The notes under the pieces are model-generated. The model had not been told where the DNA came from and made no database searches. It worked only from the letters and a program-made list of their open reading frames with translations. From NCBI GenBank assembly GCA_028826165.1, contig JAPDFW010000106.1:1-64000 (forward strand): a DNA stretch of 64,000 nucleotides, in the 5' to 3' direction. A program made the translations under genes and the position numbers. This document shows positions 1-11,742 of the stretch, in pieces; positions within the stretch are counted from its first letter, which is position 1, and every line of letters begins with the position of its first letter. Source of the stretch: Anaeramoeba ignava. Its lineage: Eukaryota > Metamonada > Anaeramoebidae.

Positions 1-3000
1 AATAACTGTATATTTTGATTTAATACATCATATAATGGTTCAAATAATTGTTCTTGATTACATAAAACAATAATATTTTTATCAGCAATTAAATTGGCAA
101 CATTTTTCAAATCATGATAAGTTTGAATTTCTTTATCTTCATTGAAATATGATCCATATAAAAGCTTAATGTTTCTTTCTTTAAAATCTTTTTTCAATTT
201 TTCAATAATTAATGGAAGAATTGTCATTTCTTCACAAATTATCATTAGATGTCTTGATTTTATTTTTCGTTCATTTGGGTTGATTTCTAAATTATCAGTA
301 ATTAGATTCATTGTTGATTTTTTTTCCATTATATCATCATTCCAATAACCATATTTTTTTAATAATGGTTCGATAATCTCATCAAAAAATTGTTTAGGTG
401 CTCCTCCAAAATTTCTGAGAAATGATTGAAAAACAATTTCTAAAATTTCTTGTTTTGAACATTCATTTTTCCTATCTTTCTCTTTTATATCTTTCATATC
501 ATATCCAATCATTTTAATTAAATAATAAAAATCTCTTAATCCAAAGAAATTTTCCCTAATTATTCTTTCTTCACTTTCTTCAGTTTCTTTGATTTTTTTT
601 TGTTGTGCTTGAAATATTTCAAGATAAATTTCTGCAAGTTTTTCTGGTATTTTGAATTCTTTTTTACTTGGTTTATAAATTGATGAGATGAAAATTGATT
701 CAAAAATTGATTTTCCTGTTTCTTTTAATTCTTCTTTATCTGGATCATATCTTGGAAGGAATATTCCTCGATTTGTTTTACTTGCATCAAATTTCCAATT
801 TGAAATTGCAATAATTGGGAATTTGTCTTCATCTCTTCTTGCATCTTGATTAGATAATTCAAGTTCTTTATGTAATACTTTTAATGGAAATTCTGGATTC
901 ATTTCTGCAAGTGCAACTTCATCTAATAAAACAACTGGAATATTTTCTCTTCTTTGATATTTAATTTCTTGATTTTCTTGATTTTCTTGATTTTCTAAAT
1001 ATTCTCTTTGTTGTTGATATCTTCTTGCTTGTTCAAATATTTTTTCTATAGCTCTTGGTGTTGTTTGAGGTGAACATTGTAATGGGAAAACTCGAATTCT
1101 TTTAAGTTTTCCTTCTCTAACATATTCATTATTTGATGAATTACTTAACCAATTCTTTAAAATATCGATTGATAATGATTTTGAAGTTCCTAATTTAAAT
1201 TTAATTTTAATTTTAATTTTAATTTTAATTTTAATTTTGTAAATGAATTTTAATTTTAATTTTTAATTTACCTGGTTTTCCAATTATAAATAAAGGAATT
1301 TTGGTTTGAATACAAATAAATTCAACTAATAAATTTTCTGTTAATGCTTCATTTGCTGCAATTGCTTGTGATTTTAAATCTAAATTATCATCAATATTCC
1401 TAAAGAATTGTGTTCTGAGTTGATTTATAGCTTCTAAAAATTCATTTTTTGTTTTTGGGAATTTTGGCCTAATGTCTTTAAAAAAAGGAGGAATTTGAAT
1501 ATCTTGCAAAATATATGAATAATAAACTGATCTTAAATTATCTGAAAATCTACATCCATAACTTATAAAAATTGATAAAATAATTCCAATCATCATTTTC
1601 CTTTTCTTTTGTTGAAATCTAGATTGCTTCATTTCTTCAAATTCTTCAGGATCAATAAAAAGGTTAAGTGTTAAATCATCATTCAAAAGATATTCCCAAA
1701 TTTTAAGTGTTCTTGTTGCATCTCTAAGTGAAATTGGAGTTTTTGTATCAAATAATTTTAATTTTACAAATTGATGTGATTTGGAAAGTAAATGCCTAAA
1801 AAGTTCAATTGATTGATTAATTTCATCTTGAGTAAATCCCCAATTACTCCTAAATTTTTGTTTAATCATTTCATTTAAATAAAGTTTTTCACTTTCATCA
1901 TCAAGTGATCCAAAATCAAAAATATGATCAAAAAATGAATCAGGAATTTCTCTAACTTGATAAATAGCTTTTTGTAATTTTTTAACTTCTTTTGATCTTT
2001 CTCCATAATCAAAAATTAATTTTAATTCGAATCCATATTCTTTTTGATTTTCATTTTCAAATTCATTTTGAATTTGATTTTGATTTTGATTTTGATTTTG
2101 ATTTTGATTTTGATTTTGATTTTGATTTTGATTTTGATTTGGAATTGCTTTTCTATAAGGATTTGCAATTGCAATAAATTGAAATTCTTTTGGAAGTGTT
2201 TTTCCTTTATAAATTCTATCAATAATTAAATTCTTCATTAATGAAATACATTCTTTGGAAGCTGTATTAAATTGATCAAAAATAAATATTTGTGGAATAT
2301 TTTCTCTTCTGTTTGCTAATTCTTCTTCAATTATTCCACTTATCATTTCTTCTGTTGTTCCTCCATGAATATCTAAAACGTTTAAATATTTTCCAAGTAA
2401 ATCTCGAAATAGAAATTTGATTAATCTTGTTTTTCCACATCCTGTTTCTCCTAATATAATAACTGGTAATCCTGAAGATAATCTTTGTTGAATTAAAACA
2501 CATTTGATAAAATTATCATTTGTTAATCTATAATTTAAATTATTGATAATATTTGGTAAAATAAGTAATCTATTTTGTGTATCTCCAATTTTTAAAAGGA
2601 AATTTAAATTTTCTTGAATTGAATATTGATTTTCTGTTGAAATAGGTCCAAATGTAATATTTCTTAATCTTAATCTATTTTGTATTTCTTCAGAAAAAAA
2701 TGGTTTTGTGATTTTATTTCGAGAAAGAACTTTAAAATAATCAATTGGTTGTTCTCTTTGATTTCTTGAAAAAGCTATAATTTGTGAATCTTCCATTTTT
2801 TCATCCCATGATAAAGATCTTGTAAATTTATTACATTGAGATTTTTTGTAAATACTTTCAGTTGAAGAAAATGATCTTTTAATAATTGTAAATATTGTTT
2901 CAATTATTAAATTTGAAATTGAATTTCTGAATTCTTGAGCCATTTCTCTTCTATTTGTAAATAATGTTGTTGTTTCTGGATAAAAATCATTCCAATCTTT

Positions 3001-6000
3001 AATTAATTTAATATAAAATCCAAATAAATTCCAAAAATTGTTTAATAACATAAAAGTTGCTTCATTTTCATTAATTCTATTAATTTTAAGAGTTTTATCA
3101 AATAATTTTTTTGGATTATAATTTGAATTTAGTAAAATTTCATTTCTTCTTGCAAAATTTAGATTATTAAAATTTTCTTCTTTTTGTTTTAAAAAATTTG
3201 AACAAATCATCATATTTTCATTAATATTTTGAATAATAATTTGGTTTTCATCAATTTCATATTTATATTTGCAAATAGTTTCTGAATCTGTTTTGCATTC
3301 TTTTTGTTCAATAAATTTAAGAGATGGGAAATATTTTAATCCAAATTCAGAATCTTTAACTCGTGAATTTGGAATTTCAAAATAAAACAAGTGTTTATCT
3401 GGTTTAAAAATGAAAGTAGAATCAGGATGTGAACATCTTTTATCTTCAATATTTCCAAATATTAATAATAACCAAATTAACTCAGCTGTTTCATTTCCAA
3501 CAGAATAAGCTAAATCAAAATGGAAACATTTTCTTGAATTTGGTGATTTGTGTTCTTCTTCTATTAATTTTTGTATTAATGATTTTGGATCATCTTTTCG
3601 AATATCAATATGGCAATATTTATATGGATTTTCATTTTTATTTTTGGAATTGATTTCAAATAATTCTTTTCTAATTTGGAATGTTTTACCAGAACCTGCT
3701 AATTTTGAAACAAATACTTTCATTTTTTTAGATCTTTCTGGAAATTTCTCTTCCCATTCTTTTTGAATAAATCTTATTTGTTTTGATATTTTTGTTTCTT
3801 GATCATCTTTATTCTTCTTTTTTGCTTTTTCCAATTTAAATTCATTTTGAATTTGATCTTGTTTTAAACTTGTGAAGAAAGAACTCAAATAATTTCTTGT
3901 TTCATTTGAATTTTCTAATGAAAATAACATTATTGATTTTTGTTTTGTTTGTGAATTATGTTTTCTTGTTGTTTTAAGTTTTGAAATCAAATTTTTTTGT
4001 AATGTTTTAGAAAGTTTATGAGGGAAAATTATTGAAAATAATTGATCATCAATTAATGTTTGTGATTTTTTAAATAAAATAATAAATCTAGAAATATCAT
4101 CTTGAGTTGTGTTTTTGTTACAAAAAAGAATTTGTTCTTTTGTTGGGAATTTTTTTGTGTATTTGAGATATAATGTTGTCAGAAGTTCATAAATTTCCAT
4201 TTCTTTTTGAATTTGAATAACAAATATTGGTTCTTGATTTTGTGGTGGCCAATTTGTGGAAAATAATTTTTGAAGTTCATTTTGTGATTTTGATTCTTTT
4301 TTTTTTGTTTGAATATCTGTTAATTCTCTTTTGAAATAACGGAAATCTTTTGATTTATCATTTTTATCTCTTTTCCATTTAAAATTTTCATCTATTCCCA
4401 ATAAATCAAGAGATTGTCTTATTTTTTCAATTTCTTTTGATTTTTTTGATTTAAGTGCATTATAAATTTCTTTAATTTGATCAAATTGATTTTCAAGTTT
4501 TTGATGTAATTCTTGAATAAATAATTTAAAATCTTCTTCTTCTTCTTCTTCATTTCTTTTCCATTTAAATTCTGAATTAATTTTTGATAAATGAAGAATT
4601 GGTTCAATTTTTTTAATTTCATCTCCATTATTTGATTTAAGAGAATTGTAAATAATTTTGATTTGTTCATAAGAATAAAAGAAACTGTAAAAATATTTTC
4701 TAATTACTTCTATTTCAATTTCTGTCCATTCTCTTTTCAATTTTCTCATTTCATCAATTATATTTTGCAAACTGTTTCTTGATTTAATTTCATATTTAAT
4801 AGAATAGCCTTTAATGAATTTAGGATGAATTGATTTCTTGAAATGATCGAATAAATTAATCATTTCTTGAATAAGTGGAATATAATGAGTAAACTTTTGT
4901 ACTTTTGTGTCTTTTTCTGCATTTTCAAGTAATAGCATATTAATATCAACAAAATCTTGAAAAGAAAATTTATTTTGATCATTTTTCTCTTTTAATTTAA
5001 AAATTTCACATTCAAATTCAATTTCATCTTTAATTTCAAATTTAAATGTTTTCTTGGGGTTAGATAAAATATTTTCTAAATTTTTGGATGCTTTTTGCTT
5101 AGGTGTTTCAAGTTGTCGTTTGATTAAATCAATAATTTCTGGTAACGAAATGAAAATTTGTTTAATAATTCTTGATTGTTGATCTTGATTAAATTCAAGT
5201 GATAATTTCTTTTTCCAAATTTCTTCATTTTCTTTGATTAAATTAATTAAATTGCTTAAAGTTGTAATTTTTGATTTTTCTTCTGATAAAAATTTTTCAA
5301 GTCTACTTCTAATATAATCAAAAGGTGCTTCAAAAATAAAAAACTCTTCATCAATCAATTCCATTACATTATTCCAATCGTCTGTATTATCTTTCATAAA
5401 ATTGAATAATTGATCATTAAAAATTGGAACACCATCTCTTACTTCTTTTATAGGGAAAATATCTGAAAGGAATGAAAAAAATTCTGGATTTAAACTTTGA
5501 ATAAATTTTTGATAAAGGTTATAAAATGATTCAACATATTTTAAACTTTTAGTTTCTGTTAATTTTCTCCAAAAATTGATTTAAATTCTTCAAATTCTTT
5601 ATCTTTTAATTCAAATTTTTCACAAAAGTGAATAAAAACTGGATAATTTTGATTTGATTCTTTTCCAAATTCAAAAAAAGGAAAGTAAAGTGAATTTGAA
5701 TGGATTTTTCTTTCTATTAAATCACCAAATTGAAGGATATTTTTATTGGAAGAATCTTCGGTAATAACAAAATAAAAAGGAACTTCTAATATTTTGTTTA
5801 AATCAAGTTGCAAATACCAAATGAATTCATTTTGTTTGTTTAGTTGATCCATTTCAAGGATTTCATTTTCATTTTCTTTTTCAATTTCTTTTTCTTTTTC
5901 TTTTTGTTTTTCTTTTTCTTTTTCTTTTTGTTTTTGAGGAATAACAATTAAAACTTTTTCTTTTTCTTTTTTCTTTTTAGGATCAATTAAAAGGAAAATT

Positions 6001-6035
6001 TGAATTAAATTTTGTTTTAAATTATTTAATTCCAT
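1..6035 (-). CDS. RNF213/mysterin-like giant AAA ATPase, 5' part, runs off the left edge
   Basis: Seen: a minus-strand frame starting at the ATG at 6035 and open to base 1 apart from one frame break (5571-5575) and one intron (1190-1271). The N-terminus is K/E-rich. Three P-loops are visible: AGSGKT (about 3685-3702), GETGCGKT (about 2429-2455) and GKPGTSKS, whose codons are split by the intron. The third module has a normal Walker B, LLDEVALAEMNP (about 900-935), followed by PLKVLHKELE, a signature close to the vertebrate RNF213 AAA core. The second has FDQFNTA in place of FDE and then IANPYR. Known: RNF213 is a cytosolic dynein-like AAA ring fused to an E3 ligase, acting on lipid droplets and intracellular microbes. 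Inferred: the E3 half lies beyond the left edge. The frame between 5397 and about 5570 has no good ATG, which is why the start at 6035 was preferred. Sure of family, less sure of the start. Confidence 0.85.
1190..1271 (-). other. Intron inside a P-loop codon of the RNF213-like gene
   Basis: The minus strand reads CCAG|GTAAAT at the donor and TTTAAATTAG|GAACTTC at the acceptor. Joining them gives GKPGTSKSLS, the Walker A of the third AAA module, in phase 1. The intron body is mostly an AAAATT hexamer repeat. Without splicing, the frame ends after about 14 low-complexity residues. Confidence 0.9.
2072..2140 (-). repeat. In-frame AATCAA repeat coding an Asn-Gln tract
   Basis: About eleven AATCAA (NQ) hexamers sit directly after the sensor-like IANPYR segment of the second AAA module. 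The unit preserves the frame in any copy number, so the tract can vary in length without breaking the protein. A similar hexamer fills the intron of the same gene. Confidence 0.9.
5571..5575 (-). other. Frame break at a T5 homopolymer in the RNF213-like gene
   Basis: Upstream of this run the frame from the ATG at 6035 reads EEFKSIFGEN then TAA. Downstream, the frame that continues into the large ORF is open through WRKLTETKSLKYVESF. The two frames meet at a run of five T on the coding strand, and one extra T would join them. No GT...AG intron fits here. Homopolymer length is a common sequencing error, so the gene may be intact in the cell. Confidence 0.75.
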
Positions 6036-7005
6036 TTTTAAAAAAAAAATGAAAAAAATGAATAAAAAAAATTTTTTTGTTTTTTATTTAAATTTAATTT
6101 TTTTGCCTGCATTTTATTTTAAATTTTTTTGTTTTTATTAATTTTTTTGGACACTTTTTTTCTTAATTTTTTTCAATTAGATCTATATTTAATATTATTT
6201 GGATCATCTTTTAATGAAATGAATAAGATTAAATTTAAGGAAACAAATTACATTTTGAATTAATTTTATTTTTTGCTTTTTTTTTTTACAATTAATTGAT
6301 TTCTTTATTAGAAAAAAATTAAAATAAAGTCAGACAACTAAAAAAAATAATTGTTTTTTAAATAATAAATTAAAAAACAATAAAAAGGAATAATAAAATT
6401 TATTCAAAATGTATTTTAAAGAATTTTTTAATGGGAATTAATTAATTTAAATTATTTTATTTTTGAAAGAAACAATTAAATCAATCAATCAATCAAATCA
6501 AATAAATCAAACAAATAAATAAATAAAACAATCAATCAATCAATCAAAATCAATAAATAAAAAAAATAAATCAATCAACCAACCACCAAACCAATAAATA
6601 ATCACCAATCAATTAATCAACCAATTAATCATTACCAACCACAACCAACCAATTCAACAATCCACCAAATCAATAAATCAAATCAACCACCAACCAAATC
6701 AATCCAACCACAAACCAATCAATTACCACCACCACCAATCAACCACCACAAATCAATCAATCAAATCAATTAATCAATCAATTCAATCAATCAATCAATC
6801 AATAATAAATCAATCAATCAATCAATTAAAATCAATCAATCTAAAATCAATCAATCTTAAAATAAATCAATCAATCTTAAAATAAATCAATCAATCTTAA
6901 AATAAATCAATCAATCTAAAATAAATCAATCAATCAATAAATCAATCAATAAATCAATCAATAAATAAATCAATCAATCAATCAATCAATCAAATTAATC
7001 AAATA

Positions 7006-7282
<277 letters not shown>

Positions 7283-7435
7283 CAATTAATTAATCAATCA
7301 GTCAATCAATCAATCAATCAATAAATAAATAAATAAATAAATAAATTAATCTTAAAATCTTAAAATAAATCTTAAAATTAAAAAAGAAAAAAGGGATCAT
7401 CAATAGGAAAAAAAAAAGGCAAAAAAAAACTTTCA

Positions 7436-7472
7436 AAATTTTTCATTTTTCATTTTTTTCATTTGAAATAAA
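7436..7472 (+). promoter_or_regulatory. TTTTTCAT-rich leader before copine 1
   Basis: Repeated (T)nCAT units lie immediately 5' of the copine ATG. The same leader is found at 9519-9562 and 11657-11720 before copies 2 and 3. It could be a core promoter or transcription start region kept by the duplication, or simply duplicated neutral sequence. No TATA box can be singled out in DNA this AT-rich. Confidence 0.3.
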
Positions 7473-9482
7473 ATGATTTATTCAAAAGATTCTCTTACAA
7501 ACAAAGTTGTTCTGAGTGTTTATTGTGAAAATTTAATTACTAAAGATTTATTTGGGTTATTATTATTATTATTATTATTTTAAATTATTGAAATAAAAAT
7601 TATTTTTTCTGTTTCAAAAAAAAATTTAGTAAAGGTGATCCAATGGTTGTTGTTTATGAAAATGGACAAGAAATTGGAAGATCGGAAAGTTATAAAAGTA
7701 AATTCAATTTAATTAAATTATTTAAATTATTTTAATTAATTTAAATTTAAATTTAAATTTAGATGAACCAAATCCAGTTTTTATGAAAAGATTTGAAGTA
7801 AAATAATTTAAATAAAATAATTTAAATGAATAAATAAATTTGAATAAATAATTTTGTGAATAAAAGTTAATTTATAACATTGAACAAGTTCAAAAAATTG
7901 CTATATCTGTTTATGATATTGATTATGTTTCACAAGAGCTTTCAGAAAGAAATTTTATTAGTTCAATAACTTTCCCACTTTCAGAACTTTTTTCACAACC
8001 AACACTTACAATAACCAAAGATTTAGAAAATTCCAAAAAAAATAAATCTCAAGGGAAATGCACAATAATTGGATGGTTTGTGAAAAATGAAAAACAATGT
8101 TTCAACACAAAAGTAATTGGAACAAATCTTGATAAGAAAGATTTATTTGGAAAAAGCGATCCTTATTTAATTTTTTATTCAAAAAAAGCAGATGATTCAA
8201 TTTGGTTTCCAGTTTATCAAACTGAAATTTTAATGAAAACTTTAAATCCAATTTGGGAACCAATTTCAATTAGAATTCATAAATTTGTTGGAGGAGAAAT
8301 GCCAAATATGATTAAAATTGAATGTTATGATTGGAATAAATCAGGAAAAAGAGATTTTATTGGAGAAGGAGAATTTAATGTTGAAGAATTAATTCAAAAA
8401 GATAAATTTGAATTATCATTAATTGAACCTAAAAAAAAGGAAAAGAAGAAGAATTATCAAAATTCAGGAGTTTTAACATTTACAAATTCAATTATTACAG
8501 AAGAACCAACTTTTGAAACATTATTTCAAGAAGGTCATTCAATTTCTCTTTATGTTACAATTGATTTTTCTACTGCAAATTTTAAATGTAGCAAAAAATC
8601 ATCTTTACATCATTTTGATAAAGAAAAAAGAATAACAAGTCCTTATCAAAAGGCAATAAGAAATTGTTTATCATCTGTTCAAAATTTGATAATTGATGAT
8701 CCAATTTATACTTATGGATATGGAGCTAAAACAACAAAAGGAAATCAAGATTGTTTCCCATTAAATGGAAAAGAAAATGCAGGAATTCAAGGAATTGAAT
8801 CAATTTTAATGGAATATGAAACTGCATTAAATGATGAGAAGAATTTTAAACAGTTAATTTAAAAAAAAATATATTTTTTTTGATTCAAGTATTTATTTAA
8901 AATATTCAAATGAAATAGAATTAGTTCTCCTACTATTCTTCCTTGTTTAGATCATGTTGTTGAAGAAGTTAAAAAGAAATCACAACAAGATACAATGAAA
9001 TACAATGTTTTAGTAATGTTTGTTCGAGGAAATTACAAAAAACTTGATTTAATTAAACTTAAAATTATTGAAGCATCAAAATTACCTCTTTCAATAATTT
9101 TTGTTGGAGTAATTAATTCATTTTTAATCCAAAAAAAAGGAAGAAATAATTTTTAATTTATTTTCTTTATGATTTAGATTGGAAACAGATTTATTTCAAC
9201 GAAAGATAGTACTATTGATGTTTTCTTTCCTTTTTATCTACTTGATTATGGATATTTGAGAAAACCAACTAAAAAACAAATTCCTAAAAGAGATATTGTT
9301 AATACAGTGTTTTATGATAGTTATCATGATTTATCTTCTTTTGAATTTTTTAAGAAAACTTTTGAAAAAGTAATTTTTTAAAAAATTTTTAAAATTTTAA
9401 ATTCAAAATTAAATTTAAAATTAAAACAAAAAAAAAGGTTCCTGATCAAATGGTTGAATTTTACAGACAATTTCAAAAATAA
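7473..9482 (+). CDS. Copine, tandem copy 1 (C2A-C2B-vWA), 7 exons
   Basis: Exons: 7473-7555, 7630-7697, 7763-7797, 7867-8852, 8919-9108, 9178-9369, 9438-9482; every junction is GT...AG and the phases close to 532 aa, a normal copine length. C2A has KDLFGKGDPM and YDID; C2B (from about residue 130) has KKDLFGKSDPYLIFY and CYDWNKSGKRDFIGEGEF. The vWA/copine domain starts at about residue 290 with TIDFSTAN and continues through TYGYGAKTT, NGKENAGIQGI, EASKLPLSIIFVG and PDQMVEFY. Known: copines bind phospholipid membranes through the two C2 domains in a Ca2+-dependent way and recruit partners through the vWA domain. Odd: the second C2A loop reads SERNF where copy 2 has KHHDF, so one likely Ca2+ ligand is lost. 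First of three same-strand copies about 2.1 kb apart. Confidence 0.93.
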
Positions 9483-9562
9483 TTCAATTCTTTTAAAAAT
9501 CAAACAAATTTTTTATTTTCATTTTTTCATTTTTCCATTTTTCATTTTTCATTTGAAATAAA

Positions 9563-11570
9563 ATGATTTATTCAAAAGATTCAATAACAAACAAAGTTGT
9601 TCTGAGTGTTTATTGTGAAAATTTAGTTTCTAAAGATTTATTTAGGTTATTATTATTATTATTATTATTTTAAATTATTGAAATAGCAAAAAATTATTTT
9701 TTCTCTGTTTCAAAAAAAAAATTTAGTAAAAGTGATCCAATGGTTGTTGTTTATGAAAATGGACAAGAAATTGGACGTTCTGAATTTTATCCAAGTAAAA
9801 TTTATTTTAATTTATTAAATTTTATTTTAATTTAATTTAAATTTAAATTTAGATGAACCAAATCCAGTTTTTATGAAAAGATTTGAAGTAAAATAATTTA
9901 AATAAAATAATTTAAATGAATAAATAATTTAAAATAAATAAATTTGTGAATAAAAGTTAATTTATAACATTGAACAAGTTCAAAAAATTACTATATCTGT
10001 TTATGATATTGATAATAGATCACAAGATCTTAAACATCATGATTTTATTGGTTCAATGATTTTCCCACTTTCAGAACTTTTTTCACAACCAACACTTACA
10101 ATAACCAAAGATTTAGAAAATTCCAAAAAAAATAAATCTCAAGGGAAATGCACAATAATTGGATGGTTTGTGAAAAATGAAAAACAATGTTTCAACACAA
10201 AAGTAATTGGAACAAATCTTGATAAGAAAGATTTATTTGGAAAAAGTGATCCTTATTTAATTTTTTATTCAAAAAAAGCAGATGATTCAATTTGGTTTCC
10301 AGTTTATCAAACTGAAATTTTAATGAAAACTTTAAATCCAATTTGGGAACCAATTTCAATTAGAATACATAAATTTGTTGGAGGAGAAATGCCAAATATG
10401 ATTAAAATTGAATGTTATGATTGGAATAAATCAGGAAAACCAGATTTTATTGGAGAAGGAGAATTTAATGTTCAAGAATTACTTCAAAAAGATAAATTTG
10501 AATTATCATTAATTGAACCTAAAAAAGCAAAGAAGAAGAATTATCAAAATTCAGGAGTTTTAACATTTACAAATTCAATTATTACAGAAGAACCAACTTT
10601 TCAAACATTATTTCAAGAAGGTCATTCAATTTCTCTTTATGTTGCAATTGATTTTTCATCTTTAAATTTAAAATGGAGCAAAAAATCATCTTTACATCAT
10701 TTTGATAAAGAAAAAAGAATAGCAAGTTTTTATCAAATAGCAATAAGAAATTGTTTATCATCTGTTCAAAATTTGATAATTGATGATCCAATTTATACTT
10801 ATGGATATGGAGCTAAAACAACAAAAGGAAATCAAGATTGTTTTTCATTAAATGGAAAAGAAAATGCAGGAATTCAAGGAATTGAATCAATTTTAATGGA
10901 ATATGAAACTGCATTAAATGATGAGAAGAATTTTAAACAGTTAATTTAAAAAAAAATATATATTTTTTGATTCAATTATTTATTTAAAATATTCAAATGA
11001 AATAGAGTTCTTTGTCAAAGTATCTTTCCTTGTTTAGATCATGTTGTTGAAGAAGTTAAAAAGAAATCACAACAAGATACAATGAAATACAATGTTTTAG
11101 TAATGTTTGTTCGCAGAAATCTCAGGAAACTTGATTCAGTTAAACTTAAAATTATTGAAGCATCAAAATTACCTCTTTCAATAATTTTTGTTGGAGTAAT
11201 TAATTCATTTTTAATCAAAAAAAAAGGAAGAAATGATTTTTAATTTATTTTCTTTATAATTTAGATTGGAAAAAGATGGATTAAATCTGGAGATGATACT
11301 ATTGATTGTTTCCTTCCTTTTGATTTACTTAATTATGGATATTTGAGAAAACCAACTAAAAAACAAATTCCTAAAAGAGATATTGTTAATACAGTGTTTT
11401 ATGATAGTTATCATGATTTATCTTCTTTTGAATTTTTTAAGAAAACTTTTGAAAAAGTAATTTTTTAAAAAATTTTTAAAATTTTAAATTCAAAATTAAA
11501 TTTAAAATTAAAACAAAAAAAAAAGGTTCCTGATCAAATGGTTGAATTTTACAGACAATTTAACAAATAA
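9563..11570 (+). CDS. Copine, tandem copy 2 (C2A-C2B-vWA), 7 exons
   Basis: Exons: 9563-9645, 9727-9794, 9853-9887, 9957-10939, 11006-11195, 11265-11456, 11526-11570; 531 aa. It has the same exon phases as copy 1, and the introns are also recognisably alike, so the duplication is recent. C2A is the most canonical of the three: FSKSDPMVVVY in loop 1 and YDIDNRSQDLKHHDFIGS in loop 3. C2B keeps FGKSDPYLIFY and YDWNKSGKPDFIGEG. The vWA domain has AIDFSSLN, GYGAKTT, IFPCLDH and GIGKRWIKSG. Likely a membrane-binding Ca2+ sensor in the cytosol. The start is the first ATG after a TTTTTCAT-rich leader that all three copies share. Confidence 0.93.
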
Positions 11571-11742
11571 TTCAATTCTTTTAAAAATCAAACAAATTTC
11601 ATATTTTCCTTTTTTTTTTGATTCAAAAAATCATTTCCAAAAAAAAATATCTTTTTCATTCCACTTTTTTATTTTTCATTTTTCATTTTTCATTTTTCAT
11701 TTTTCATTTTTCATTTTTTCATTTTTTTTTTGCTTAATCAAA

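Noticed and set aside
142-348. 68-aa + strand frame
   Set aside because: Antisense to the RNF213-like coding exon that runs off the left edge.
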